64,000 nt of DNA from Antarcticirhabdus aurantiaca (GCF_009765365.1 NZ_VTOM01000027.1:20587-84586); one strand, 5' to 3'. Positions 27,517 to 36,977 are shown, numbered from the stretch's first letter. The notes: a model not told the origin generated them from the letters alone. Program-made: numbers and translations.

Positions 27517-28644
27517 ATGACGGCTCCCCCCGTCTCCTGCGAGCGGCGGCGCTTCCCCGACCTTCCCGGCTGGTTCGGCGAGCCGCACCTTGCCCCCGCC
27601 TTCGCCGCCTTTCGCCGGAGCGCGCCGCGCTTCCTGTCGGGTGATGCCAGGAGCGGCACGCTCGGCGTTTCCGCCGACAGCTTCCGCGAGGCGGCCGAGG
27701 CCTCGCTCGCGGCGCGCGAAAGGATCGAGGAGGCCGAGGCGCGCGCCTTCTTCGAGCGCTTCTTCGTGCCCCTGGCGATCCGGCCCGGCCCGAACGCGCG
27801 CGGCGGCCGCGGCTTTCTCACTGGCTATTACGAGCCAGTAGTGCCCGCCTCGCCGGTGCGCACGGCCGAGTTCCAGACGCCCCTCTACGCGCCGCCGGAC
27901 GACCTCGTGAAGGTCGACGACGAGACGCGGCCGGACGGGCTCGATCCCTCTTTCCGCTTCGCCCGCCGCCGGTCCGACGGCCAGCTCGACGAACATCCCG
28001 ACCGAGGCGCGATCACCGACGGCGCGCTCGACGGGCGGGGCCTCGAGATCGCCTGGCTCGCCGATCCCGTCGACGCCTTCTTCATCCACGTCCAAGGCTC
28101 GGCCCGGCTCGAATATCCGGACGGGCGGCGCCCGCGCGTCACCTACGCCGCCAAGACCGGCCATCCCTTCACCGCCATCGGCCGCATCCTCGTCGAGGAG
28201 GGCGAGCTGCGGCTGGAGGACGCCGACATGGACGGGATCCGCCGCTGGCTCGCCGCCCATCCGGCCCGGGTCGACGCGCTCCTGCGGCGCAACCGCTCCT
28301 TCATCTTCTTCCGCGAAGCGCCGGTCGAGGACGAGCAGCTCGGCCCCGTCGCTGCGGCCAAGGTGCCGCTCGAGCCGCTCGCCTCGATCGCCGTCGACCG
28401 CGAGCTCCACACCTTCGGGGTGCCGGTCTTCGTCGGCACCGACGCGCTCGGCATCGAGGGCGCGCCCTTCCGGCGCCTGACGGTCGCGCAGGACACGGGA
28501 TCGGCGATCCTCGGCCCGGCCCGCGCCGACCTGTTCGTCGGCTCGGGGCGCGAGGCCGGGAGCCTTGCCGGCCGGGTGCGTCACGCCGCCGACTTCGCCC
28601 TTCTCGTGCCGGAGCCGCTCGCGGCCGCCCTGACGCGGCCATGA
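27517..28644 (+). CDS. mltA: Membrane-bound lytic murein transglycosylase A
   Basis: MltA cleaves the glycan strand of peptidoglycan to give 1,6-anhydromuramyl ends. The 375-residue protein contains FLTGYYEPVVPAS and the double-psi barrel with IHVQGSARLEYPDG. The 3D domain TVAQDTGSAILGPARADLF holds the catalytic aspartate. I see no obvious lipobox or signal peptide from ATG 27517; the export signal is missing or the start lies elsewhere. The stop overlaps smr by four bases (ATGA). Confidence 0.93.
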   Translation: MTAPPVSCERRRFPDLPGWFGEPHLAPAFAAFRRSAPRFLSGDARSGTLGVSADSFREAAEASLAARERIEEAEARAFFERFFVPLAIRPGPNARGGRGFLTGYYEPVVPASPVRTAEFQTPLYAPPDDLVKVDDETRPDGLDPSFRFARRRSDGQLDEHPDRGAITDGALDGRGLEIAWLADPVDAFFIHVQGSARLEYPDGRRPRVTYAAKTGHPFTAIGRILVEEGELRLEDADMDGIRRWLAAHPARVDALLRRNRSFIFFREAPVEDEQLGPVAAAKVPLEPLASIAVDRELHTFGVPVFVGTDALGIEGAPFRRLTVAQDTGSAILGPARADLFVGSGREAGSLAGRVRHAADFALLVPEPLAAALTRP

Positions 28645-29258
28645 AGCGCCGGCGCAATCGCCCGCTGTCGTCGGAGGAGTCGCAGCTCTGGGCCGCCATC
28701 CAGCGCTCGGTGACCCCCCTGAAGAGCCGCGCCTCGCGCGCCCCGGCGCTTCATCCGCCCGCGCCCGCCGAACCGCCGCTCCCGCTCCCGCCCCTGGCTG
28801 TGCCGGTCGCGTCGGTCCGCCGCGAGGCGCCGCCGCCTCGGCTCCCGCCGCGGCCCGCGTTCCTGCCGCCCTATGTGCCGCCGGTCGACGCGCCGAAGCC
28901 CGACAAGGCGCTCGCGCTCCATCCGATCGAGCGGCCGGTGGTGCGCAAGCTCGGGCGCGGGCGCATCGAGATCGACGGGCGCATCGACCTCCACGACATG
29001 ACGCAAGGGGCGGCGCACGACGCGCTGCTCGGGTTCCTCCGGCGCGCGCAGGTCTCGGGGCTGCGCCACGTCCTCGTCGTCACCGGCAAGGCGGGCGAAG
29101 GGCCGGACGGGCGCGGCGTCATCCGCCGCTCGGTGCCGCACTGGTTCGCCAAGGCCGACTTCACCCCCTTCGTCGCGGGCTACGAGTCCGCCGAGCGGCG
29201 CCACGGCGGCGCCGGCGCGCTCTATGTCCGCCTTCGCCGCAAGGGAGCGCCGCGGTGA
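28641..29258 (+). CDS. Smr-domain protein
   Basis: The 205-residue protein has a basic start, a Pro/Ala-rich linker over about 35-85, and a C-terminal Smr domain: RIDLHDMTQGAAHDALLGFL, then VLVVTGKAGEGPDGRGVIRR and SAERRHGGAGALYVRLRR. Smr domains nick branched DNA or cleave RNA; the target is unknown. It is coupled by ATGA to mltA and by GTGA to the XRE gene. The mltA-smr-XRE order is conserved in Rhizobiales. Confidence 0.92.
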   Translation: MKRRRNRPLSSEESQLWAAIQRSVTPLKSRASRAPALHPPAPAEPPLPLPPLAVPVASVRREAPPPRLPPRPAFLPPYVPPVDAPKPDKALALHPIERPVVRKLGRGRIEIDGRIDLHDMTQGAAHDALLGFLRRAQVSGLRHVLVVTGKAGEGPDGRGVIRRSVPHWFAKADFTPFVAGYESAERRHGGAGALYVRLRRKGAPR

Positions 29259-29659
29259 CACCCTTCGGCGAGCGGGTGCGCGAGCTGCGCCGCGAGCGTG
29301 GGGTGACGCAAGGGCAGATGGCGGCCGCGCTCGGCGTTTCCTCCGCCTATCTCTCGGCGCTGGAGCACGGCCGGCGCGGGCGCCCGACCTGGCAGCTCCT
29401 CCAGCGCATCATCGGTTTCCTGAACGTCATCTGGGACGATGCCGAGGAGCTGGAGCGCCTCGCCGAATTGTCCCATCCGCGCGCGCGCATCGACACGTCC
29501 GGCCTCAGCCCGAAGGCGACCGCGCTTGCCAATCGCTTGGCCGAGGTCATCGCGATCCTGTCTCCCGACGAGCTCGACGCCGTGAAGGACCGCCTCGACG
29601 CGGTGGCCGAGATCGCCGAGGCGCGCCAGCGCGCGGCACGCAAGCGGAACCGGGGATAG
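29255..29659 (+). CDS. XRE-family helix-turn-helix regulator
   Basis: This 134-residue protein has an N-terminal Cro/C1-type DNA-binding domain (VTQGQMAAALGVSSAYLSAL), a middle helical part (WDDAEELERLAELSHP) and a C-terminal LSPDELDAVKDRL block. It starts at a GTG overlapping the smr stop. Such proteins end the tim44-mltA-smr operon in relatives. Target genes are unknown; self-regulation is plausible but not shown. Confidence 0.88.
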   Translation: MTPFGERVRELRRERGVTQGQMAAALGVSSAYLSALEHGRRGRPTWQLLQRIIGFLNVIWDDAEELERLAELSHPRARIDTSGLSPKATALANRLAEVIAILSPDELDAVKDRLDAVAEIAEARQRAARKRNRG

Positions 29660-29781
29660 GCGTCCGCTCGCGGGCGCCGCGGGTCAGCCCCGCGCCAGCG
29701 CGCCGCGCGATGCTCGACGGCTGTTGCCGGCGCGGGGTGACGAACCCGTCCCGCGGCGGACCGCAACCGAGATCAGACGAC

Positions 29782-30597
29782 ATGTGCCGCTTCCTCGCCT
29801 ATGCCGGTGCGCCGGTGTTCCTGGACTCGCTGCTCGTGCGGCCCAACGGTCTCATCGCCCAGTCCCTCGCCGCCCGTCAGGCACGCACCGTCGTCAACGG
29901 CGACGGCTGCGGCGTCGGCTGGTATGCCGAGCGGCCCGAGCCTGGCCTTTATCGCGGTATCCTGCCGGCCTGGTCGGACGCCAACCTCGCCTCGCTCTGC
30001 CGCCAGATCCGCTCCGGCCTGTTCTTCGCCCACGTGCGCGCGGCGACCAGCGGCGAGGTGTCCGCCGGCAACTGCCATCCCTTCGCGGTCGGGCGGAACC
30101 TCTTCATGCACAACGGCCAGATCGGCGCCTATGCCGGTGCCGCGGTGCGGCGCGGCCTGGAAGCGATGATCCCCGACGCGCTCTATCCCCACCGGCGCGG
30201 CACGACGGACTCCGAGGCGATCTTTCTGGCCGCCCTCGGCCGCGGCCTGGAGACCGATCCCGCCGCCGCCTTCGCCGCGACCTTGAGCGAGATCCTGGCG
30301 CTCCACGATCCGGCGGTTCTCGCCGACTATCCCGTGCGCTTCGCCGCCGTGCATTCGGACGGGGAGGCCGTCCACGCCTTCCGCTGGTCGAGCGACGAGG
30401 CGCCGCCCTCGCTGTGGCTGGCGGCCACCGCCGACGAGGCGGGCCTCGTGATCGCCTCCGAGCCCTGCGACGAGGCGGGGCTGGAATGGACGGCCGTGCC
30501 GCCCTCGGCGGTCCTCAGCCTCAAGCCCGGCCGCGGCGCGCTGTTGTCGGCCTTCGACGTCGTTGCGCCCGCCCGGGGCGGACGCCGCGCGGCCTGA
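29782..30597 (+). CDS. Class II glutamine amidotransferase (YafJ/EgtC-like)
   Basis: The 271-residue protein starts MCRFLAYAG, placing Cys2 at the mature N-terminus as the Ntn-hydrolase nucleophile. NGDGCGVGWYA, FFAHVRAATSGEVS, NCHPFAVGRNLFMHNGQI and RRGTTDSEAIF are the conserved amidase elements. Only the glutaminase-type domain is present. EgtC acts in ergothioneine synthesis, but no egtB or egtD lies nearby, so the acceptor or substrate is unknown. ATG 29782 is forced by the need for Cys2. Confidence 0.88.
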   Translation: MCRFLAYAGAPVFLDSLLVRPNGLIAQSLAARQARTVVNGDGCGVGWYAERPEPGLYRGILPAWSDANLASLCRQIRSGLFFAHVRAATSGEVSAGNCHPFAVGRNLFMHNGQIGAYAGAAVRRGLEAMIPDALYPHRRGTTDSEAIFLAALGRGLETDPAAAFAATLSEILALHDPAVLADYPVRFAAVHSDGEAVHAFRWSSDEAPPSLWLAATADEAGLVIASEPCDEAGLEWTAVPPSAVLSLKPGRGALLSAFDVVAPARGGRRAA

Positions 30598-30747
30598 CGC
30601 GGCCGGGGAGGTTCCCCGCGGCCCATTGACACGCCTTGCGTTTCGCCTCAATCGGGGCGAGGCGCCGCCGCCGGGCTCGACCCGCGGCCGGCCCTGCGGG
30701 AGCATGAGGCTCCGCCCATCGTCGCAACGAGGCCGACCGCTCGCACC

Positions 30748-33162
30748 ATGGACCGCAACCGGCCCGCTTCGCCCTCCCTTGCCCGGCCCGGCTTCCTTCG
30801 CGCCTATGCCTATCCCGCCCTTGTCGGGCTCGTCGGGCTCGCCGCGACGGCGACGGTGACCTGGGCCTTCCATGCTACCAGCGAGGCGCGCGACGCCGAG
30901 CGCTTCCAGCGCCTGATCGACCAGCGGGTCGAGGAGACCGAGAACCGCCTCGAGACCTACGTGGCGCTGCTGCGCGCCACGGCCGGCTTCTTCGCCGGCA
31001 ATCCCCAAGCCTCCAACCGCGCGGCCTTCCGCGCCTATGTCGGCCGTTTGAACGTCGGCGAGTATTATTCGGGCGTCCAGGGCATCGGCTTCGTCGAGGC
31101 GATCGCCCCCGGCGAGGTCGGTGCGGTGGAAGCGCGGCTGCGGGCGGACGGCGCCGACGGCTTCGCGCTGCGCCCGCCGGGTCCCCGCGACGCCTATTCC
31201 GCCATCACCCTCATCGAGCCGATGGACCGGCGCAACCAGGCCGCGCTCGGCTTCGACATGTACAGCGAGGCGACCCGCCGCACCGCCATGGCGCGGGCGC
31301 GGGACGAGGGCGCCGCCGCCTTGTCGGGCCGCGTCCAGCTCGTCCAGGAGATCGACCCGGACAAGCAGCCGGGCTTCCTGATCTTCGTGCCGGTCTATCG
31401 CGGCGGCGGCGTGCCCGAAGCGGTGGAGGAGCGGCGCGCCGCGCTTGTCGGCTGGGCCTACGCGCCCTTCCGCGCGACCGACCTCTTCACCCGCGACTTC
31501 TTCGCCGACATCGTCATGGACGCCTCCGAGATCCGCGTCGGCGTCTACGACGGCGCGGCCGTCGATCCCGCCTCGCTCCTGTTCGACACGGCGGCGGTCG
31601 GCTTGTCGCCGGCGGCCGAGGACGCGAGCGATCTCGTGGGCAGCCGCACGACCACGATCGCCGGGCATCCCTGGACCTTCCGCTTCGAAACCGAGCCGGG
31701 CTTCGCGCTCGGCTCGAACCGCGGCCTCGTGCCCTATCTCGGCGGCCTCGGGCTCCTCGCGACGCTCGTCCTCACCGCCGGCGCCGCGGCCCAGGCCCGC
31801 GCCCGCCACCAGGCCGAGGCCGCGCGCCTCGCGCTGCAGGGCGAAACCGAGCGGCTGGAGCGGCTGAACGCTGTCGGCGCGCATCTCGCCTCCGAACTCA
31901 ATTCCGAGAAGCTCGGCGCCGCCGTGGTCGAGGCGGCGACGGCGCTGACCGGCGCGGCCTACGGCGCCCTGTTCGAGCGCGTGCCGGCCGGGCAGGACGG
32001 CAGTCTGGACGACGCCTGGCACCTGTCGAGCCTGACCGGCGCCCCGCGCGAGGCCTTCGCCCGCTTCGCCCCGACCTTCGCCGGCGAGGGGCCGGTGCGG
32101 GCCGACGACGTGGCCGCCGATCCGCGCTTCGGCTCGCATGGCGGCCTGCTGAAGGGGCACCTGCCGGTGCGCTCCTATCTCGCCGTGCCCGTGGTCGCGG
32201 CCTCCGGCGAGCGGCTCGGCGCGCTGCTGTTCGGCCATCCCGAGCCCGGCCGCTTCACGCTGCGCGAGGAGCGCCTCGCCGCCGGCATCGCTGGTCAGGC
32301 GGCGGTCGCGCTCGACAATGCCCGCCTCTTCGGCGCGGTCCAACGCGAGGTCGCCGAGCGCCGGCGCGCGGAAGAGGAGCTGACCGAGTCCAACGACGAG
32401 CTGCAGCGCTACGCCTACATCGTGTCCCACGATCTGCGCGCGCCGCTCGTCAACGTCATGGGCTTCACCGGCGTCCTGGAAGAAGCGCAGAGCGACATGC
32501 GCGCCGCGCTGAAGGACCATCCGGACGCGGCCCGCATCGACGAGGACATGAGCGAGGCGCTCGGCTTCATCAAGGCGGCGATCACCAAGATGGAAGGGCT
32601 GATCGCGGCGATCCTCAAGCTCTCGCGCGAGGGCCGGCGGACCTTCCGGCCCGAGCCGCTCGACATGGACGCGCTGATGACCGGCCTCGCCGCCGCCCAG
32701 CGCCACCAGTTCGACGCGGCGGGCGCCACGGTCGAGATCGCGCCCGGCCTGCCCTCGATCGAGGCCGACCGCCTCGCCGTCGAGCAGATCTTCGCTAACC
32801 TCCTCGACAACGCGCTGAAGTACCGCTCCGAGGAGCGCCCGCCCGAGGTCCGGATCGAGGCGCATGTCGACGCGCGCGACCGCGCCGTCTTCACCGTGAC
32901 CGACAACGGCCGCGGCATCGCCCCCCAGGACCACCGCCGCATCTTCGAGCTGTTCCGCCGCTCCGGCAAGCAGGACAAGCCGGGCGAGGGCATCGGCCTT
33001 GCCCACGTGAAGGCGCTGGTGCGCGTCCTCGGCGGGCGGATCACGGTCTCGTCCGAGCTCGGCCGGGGCACGCGCTTCACCATCGCCCTGCCGCGCAAGG
33101 CAGCCGGGCTCGCCTCGGCGAGCGGCGCCTCCGCCCTAGATGGCGCACGCGATGCAGCCTGA
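30748..33162 (+). CDS. Sensor histidine kinase: CHASE, GAF, HisKA, HATPase
   Basis: This 804-residue membrane kinase has helix 1 (YPALVGLVGLAATATVTWAF), a periplasmic CHASE domain (about 55-300), helix 2 (VPYLGGLGLLATLVLTAG), a GAF domain (about 365-520), a short coiled linker, a HisKA domain with His561 in YIVSHDLRAPL, and an ATPase domain with NLLDNALKYRS and NGRGIAPQDH. CHASE domains sense small extracellular ligands. The kinase type resembles those that pair with Rcp1-like single-domain regulators, and one follows after 31 bases. Confidence 0.92.
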   Translation: MDRNRPASPSLARPGFLRAYAYPALVGLVGLAATATVTWAFHATSEARDAERFQRLIDQRVEETENRLETYVALLRATAGFFAGNPQASNRAAFRAYVGRLNVGEYYSGVQGIGFVEAIAPGEVGAVEARLRADGADGFALRPPGPRDAYSAITLIEPMDRRNQAALGFDMYSEATRRTAMARARDEGAAALSGRVQLVQEIDPDKQPGFLIFVPVYRGGGVPEAVEERRAALVGWAYAPFRATDLFTRDFFADIVMDASEIRVGVYDGAAVDPASLLFDTAAVGLSPAAEDASDLVGSRTTTIAGHPWTFRFETEPGFALGSNRGLVPYLGGLGLLATLVLTAGAAAQARARHQAEAARLALQGETERLERLNAVGAHLASELNSEKLGAAVVEAATALTGAAYGALFERVPAGQDGSLDDAWHLSSLTGAPREAFARFAPTFAGEGPVRADDVAADPRFGSHGGLLKGHLPVRSYLAVPVVAASGERLGALLFGHPEPGRFTLREERLAAGIAGQAAVALDNARLFGAVQREVAERRRAEEELTESNDELQRYAYIVSHDLRAPLVNVMGFTGVLEEAQSDMRAALKDHPDAARIDEDMSEALGFIKAAITKMEGLIAAILKLSREGRRTFRPEPLDMDALMTGLAAAQRHQFDAAGATVEIAPGLPSIEADRLAVEQIFANLLDNALKYRSEERPPEVRIEAHVDARDRAVFTVTDNGRGIAPQDHRRIFELFRRSGKQDKPGEGIGLAHVKALVRVLGGRITVSSELGRGTRFTIALPRKAAGLASASGASALDGARDAA

Positions 33163-33193
33163 AACAAGAACCGAGAACAAGGGGGCGACGCCC

Positions 33194-33628
33194 ATGCATC
33201 CCGTGTCGATCGTGATGATCGAGGACGACGAGGGCCATGCCCGCCTCATCGAGCGCAACATCCGCCGGGCCGGCGTCAACAACGACATCGTCCCCTTCGC
33301 CAACGGCACGGACGCGCTGCGCTATCTCCTGGGCGAAGACGGCACCGGCGAGGCGAGCGCGCGGCGCCACCTCCTGATCCTCCTCGACCTCAACCTGCCG
33401 GACATGACCGGGATTTCGATCCTGGAAGCGATCAAGGCGAACCCGCACACCAAGCGCTCGCCCGTGGTGGTGCTGACCACCACCGACGACGCGCGCGAGA
33501 TCCAGCGCTGCTACGATCTCGGCGCCAACGTCTACATCACCAAGCCGGTGAACTACGACGGCTTCTCCCACGCCATCCGCCAGCTCGGCCTGTTCTTTTC
33601 CGTGATGCAGGTGCCCGAGACGCCATGA
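33194..33628 (+). CDS. Single-domain response regulator (Rcp1-like)
   Basis: The 144-residue protein is one receiver domain: acidic pocket IEDD (9-12), phosphoacceptor Asp65 in LILLDLNLPD, and Lys117 in YITKPVNYDGF. The pattern RHLLILLDLNLPDMTG and the NYDGF tail match the group of regulators found with phytochrome-like kinases. No output domain is present, so it should act by protein contact or as a phosphorelay shuttle. ATG 33194 follows AAGGGGG; an upstream in-frame ATG overlaps the kinase gene. Its stop overlaps the next start (ATGA). Confidence 0.92.
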   Translation: MHPVSIVMIEDDEGHARLIERNIRRAGVNNDIVPFANGTDALRYLLGEDGTGEASARRHLLILLDLNLPDMTGISILEAIKANPHTKRSPVVVLTTTDDAREIQRCYDLGANVYITKPVNYDGFSHAIRQLGLFFSVMQVPETP

Positions 33629-34755
33629 TCGCCGAGCCGCGCAACGCCGACGAGCCCGACGCGGCGGGAGCCCCGGCTCCCGCCGGGGCCGCCGGCGTGC
33701 GCGTGCTCTACGTCGACGACGATGTCGGACTCGCCCGCCTCGTCGCGCGGGCGCTCGCCGGGCGGGGCTTCTGCGTCGAGCATGCGGCGAGCGGCGCCGA
33801 GGGGCTGGAGCGCCTGAGCCGCGGCGGCATCGACGTCGTCGCGCTCGACCATCACATGCCAGGCGAGACCGGGCTCGATGTCCTTCCTGCGATCCGGGCG
33901 CTGCCCGATGCGCCGCCGGTGATCTACGTCACGGGCTCGGAGGACAGCCGCGTCGCGGTCGCCGCGCTGAAGGCGGGGGCGGCGGACTACGTCTGGAAGG
34001 ACGTCGGCGGGCACTTCCGCGAGCTCCTGGCGGAGGCCGTGTCGACCGCGATCGCCGGCGAGCGGCTGCGCCTCGCCAAGATCGAGGCCGAGCGCGAGAG
34101 CCGGGCGGCGCGCGAGCGGGCCGAGATGATGCTGCGCGAGGTCAACCACCGCGTCGCCAATTCGCTCGCCCTCGTCGCCTCGCTCGTGTCGCTCCAGCAG
34201 AAGGCCGTCGCCGCCGACACCGACCCGATCGCCGCGCGCGACGCGCTTCTCGAAACGCAGCAGCGCATCACCGCCATCGCGCAGGTCCACCGTCGCCTCT
34301 ACACCTCGCAGGACGTGTCCGCCGTCGAGATGGACAGCTACCTCGCCGGGCTCGTCGAGGAGCTGGACGCGGCGATGCGCTCCGGCGGACGCGGCCGGGC
34401 CCAGCTCGTGCGGCTGGAGGCCGATCCCGGCATCCGCGTGACGCCCGACAAGGCGGTCGCCGCGGGCGTCGTCGTCACGGAGCTCGTCACCAACGCCCAC
34501 AAATACGCCTATCCCGAGGGATCGGCGGGCGGCGAGATCCGCGTCCTGTGCCGCCGCGCCGATGGCGGCGGCGACGATGCGCGGGTGCTTCTCGCCGTCG
34601 AGGACGACGGCATCGGCTGGTCCGGCACGGGGCCCGCGCGCGGCACGGGTCTGGGCACCCGCATCCTGCGCGCCATGGCCGCGACCCTCCAGTCCAGCCT
34701 CGACTACGACACCGCCGCCTCCGGCACCCGCGTCTCGCTCGTCTTCGAGGCGTGA
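33625..34755 (+). CDS. Receiver plus HisKA_2/HWE-type histidine kinase
   Basis: This soluble 376-residue protein has a receiver domain (pocket DDD at 31-33, Asp75 in VVALDHHMPG, Lys125 in YVWKD). A helical linker follows, then a HisKA_2-type dimerisation domain with His175 in LREVNHRVANSLALVASLV and an ATPase domain (TELVTNAHKYAYP, EDDGIGW, GTGLGTRILRAM). The upstream kinase could drive the receiver to control this second kinase. Its own target is not in the window. It is translationally coupled to the preceding regulator. Confidence 0.92.
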   Translation: MIAEPRNADEPDAAGAPAPAGAAGVRVLYVDDDVGLARLVARALAGRGFCVEHAASGAEGLERLSRGGIDVVALDHHMPGETGLDVLPAIRALPDAPPVIYVTGSEDSRVAVAALKAGAADYVWKDVGGHFRELLAEAVSTAIAGERLRLAKIEAERESRAARERAEMMLREVNHRVANSLALVASLVSLQQKAVAADTDPIAARDALLETQQRITAIAQVHRRLYTSQDVSAVEMDSYLAGLVEELDAAMRSGGRGRAQLVRLEADPGIRVTPDKAVAAGVVVTELVTNAHKYAYPEGSAGGEIRVLCRRADGGGDDARVLLAVEDDGIGWSGTGPARGTGLGTRILRAMAATLQSSLDYDTAASGTRVSLVFEA

Positions 34756-34940
34756 CACCGCCGCGGGGCGCAGACACGTGCTCCGGCACCGCATGAACGG
34801 GCCGGCCTGAGGCGGCGTCGCCCCGGGAAAGGGAAACGTCGCCGCCGGGCGAGCCGACAACCCGGGCGAGCTGGACGATGGGCTCCGCGGCGGTGCACCC
34901 TTCCGCATCCAGGCCCTCTCCTCCGATCGGCGCGCTTTCC

Positions 34941-36977
34941 ATGTCCAACGACCCGCTGCTCCAGCCCTTTCGGCTTCGTCACGTCACCTTCCGCAACCGG
35001 CTGATGTCGACGGCGCACGAGCCGGCCTTCACGGAGGACGGCCTGCCGAAGGCGCGCTACCGGCTCTATCACGCGGAAAAAGCCAAGGGCGGCATCGGGC
35101 TCACCATGATCGGCGGGTCGGCCGTGGTGTCGCCCGACAGCCCGCAGGCCTTCGGCAACATCCTCCTCTACAAGGACGAGAGCGTGCGCTGGCTCGCCGA
35201 GCTCGCCGACGACGTCCACGAGAAGGGCGCGGCGGTGATGATCCAGATCACCCATCTCGGCCGGCGCACCAACTGGAACAAGGGCGACTGGCTCCCCGTC
35301 CTGTCGGCCTCCGCCACGAAGGAGCCCGCCCACCGCGCCTCGGCCAAGGCCATGGAGGACTGGGACATCGAGCGGGTGATCGCCGACTATGCCGAGGCCG
35401 CGGCCAAGGTGAACGCGGCCGGGCTCGACGGGCTGGAGGTCGAGGCCTACGGCCACCTCCTCGACCAGTTCTGGTCGCCTTTGACCAACAAGCGCGACGA
35501 CGAGTACGGGGGGAGCCTGGAGAACCGGATGCGCTTCTCCATGCGCGTCCTCGAGGCGATCCGCGAGCGCACCGGGCCGGACTTCCTTCTCGGTGCGCGC
35601 ATGGTCTGCGACGAGGACCTGAAGGGCGGTATCGACAAGGCGGAAGGACTGGAGATCGCCCGGCGGCTCAAGGCCTCCGGCCTCATCGACTTCGTCAACG
35701 TCATCCGCGGCCACATCGACACGGAAGAGGGGCTCTCGCACGTCATTCCCGGCATGGGCGCGCGCTCCGGCCCCCATCTCGACTTCGCCGGCGAGGTGCG
35801 GGCGCAGACGCAGGTCGCGACCTTTCACGCCGCGCGCATCCAGGACGTCGCCACCGCCCGCCACGCCATCGAGACCGGCAAGCTGGACATGGTCGGCATG
35901 ACCCGCGCCCACATGGCCGACCCGCACATCGCCGCCAAGATCGCGGCGGGCGAGGAGCACCGCATCCGCCCCTGCGTCGGCATGGGCTACTGCATCGACT
36001 CGATCTACAGCGGCCAGGCGGTCTGCATCCACAATCCCGCGACGGGCCGCGAGGCGACGATCCCGCACGTCGTGGAACCGGGCACGGGGCCGGCGAAGAC
36101 CGCCGTCGTCGTTGGCGCAGGACCGGGCGGTCTCGAGGCGGCGCGGGTGCTGGCGAGCCGCGGGCACAAGGTCACGGTGCTGGAAGCGGCGGCGGAAGCC
36201 GGCGGGCAGGTGCGCATCGCCGCCGGCCTCAAGCGCCGGCGCGAGATCCTCGGCATCGTCGACTGGCGCCTCGCCGAATGCGAGCGGCTCGGCGTCGCGT
36301 TCCGCTTCAACACCTATGCGGAGGCCGACGACGTCCTGGCGCTCGCCCCAGACATCGTGGTGGTGGCGACCGGCGGCCTGCCGGACACCGGCTTCCTGGA
36401 GGAGGGCGAGGACCTCGCGCTGACAGGCTGGGACGTCTTGTCCGGGGCTGCGCGCGCGGAAGGCGACGTCCTCCTCTACGACGACAACGGCGCCCATCCC
36501 GGCATGACGGCGGCCGAGTTCGTGGCGGAGAGCGGGGCCCGGCTCGAGATCGTGACGCCTGAGCGCACGCTCGCCCCCGATGTCGGCGGCACGAGCTTTC
36601 CCGCTTACTTTCGCGCCTTCGGCAAGGCCGACGCCGCGGTGACGCTGAACCTTCGCCTGACGGGCCTCAAGCGCGAGGGCAACCGGCTCGTCGCCCGCTT
36701 CCACGACGAGTACGGACGGCGCGAGGTGGAGAAGCGCGCCGACCGCGTCGTGGTGGAGGCCGGCACCGTGCCGCTCGACGATCTCTACTTCGCCCTGAAG
36801 CCGCTCTCGACCAATCGCGGCGCGGTGGACATGGCCGCGATGATCGAGGGCCGGCGCCAGGACGTGCGCACCGAGCCCGAGGGCCGCTTCCAGCTCTTCC
36901 GCATCGGCGACGCCGTGGCGGGCCGCAACATCCACGCCGCCATCTTCGACGCGCTGCGGCTGTTGAAAGACCTCTAG
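34941..36977 (+). CDS. Old-yellow-enzyme/FAD oxidoreductase, N-methylproline or dimethylglycine demethylase-like
   Basis: The 678-residue protein fuses an FMN TIM barrel (LLQPFRLRHVTFRNRLMSTAHEP onward; THLGRRTNW; LDGLEVEAYGHLLDQFWSP) to an FAD/NAD half (AVVVGAGPGGLEAARVLA near 390). The pattern RPCVGMGYC with HNPATGRE resembles the DgcA/StcD demethylases of betaine catabolism rather than 2,4-dienoyl-CoA reductase. Three cysteines (345, 351, 362) remain where four normally hold a 4Fe-4S cluster. No betaine-pathway partner genes are adjacent. ATG 34941 is chosen as the conserved start. Confidence 0.82.
   Translation: MSNDPLLQPFRLRHVTFRNRLMSTAHEPAFTEDGLPKARYRLYHAEKAKGGIGLTMIGGSAVVSPDSPQAFGNILLYKDESVRWLAELADDVHEKGAAVMIQITHLGRRTNWNKGDWLPVLSASATKEPAHRASAKAMEDWDIERVIADYAEAAAKVNAAGLDGLEVEAYGHLLDQFWSPLTNKRDDEYGGSLENRMRFSMRVLEAIRERTGPDFLLGARMVCDEDLKGGIDKAEGLEIARRLKASGLIDFVNVIRGHIDTEEGLSHVIPGMGARSGPHLDFAGEVRAQTQVATFHAARIQDVATARHAIETGKLDMVGMTRAHMADPHIAAKIAAGEEHRIRPCVGMGYCIDSIYSGQAVCIHNPATGREATIPHVVEPGTGPAKTAVVVGAGPGGLEAARVLASRGHKVTVLEAAAEAGGQVRIAAGLKRRREILGIVDWRLAECERLGVAFRFNTYAEADDVLALAPDIVVVATGGLPDTGFLEEGEDLALTGWDVLSGAARAEGDVLLYDDNGAHPGMTAAEFVAESGARLEIVTPERTLAPDVGGTSFPAYFRAFGKADAAVTLNLRLTGLKREGNRLVARFHDEYGRREVEKRADRVVVEAGTVPLDDLYFALKPLSTNRGAVDMAAMIEGRRQDVRTEPEGRFQLFRIGDAVAGRNIHAAIFDALRLLKDL

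Noticed and set aside
34756..34940. Possible riboswitch in the spacer before the flavoenzyme gene
   Set aside because: Only generic GC inverted repeats are present; no known riboswitch core could be recognised.
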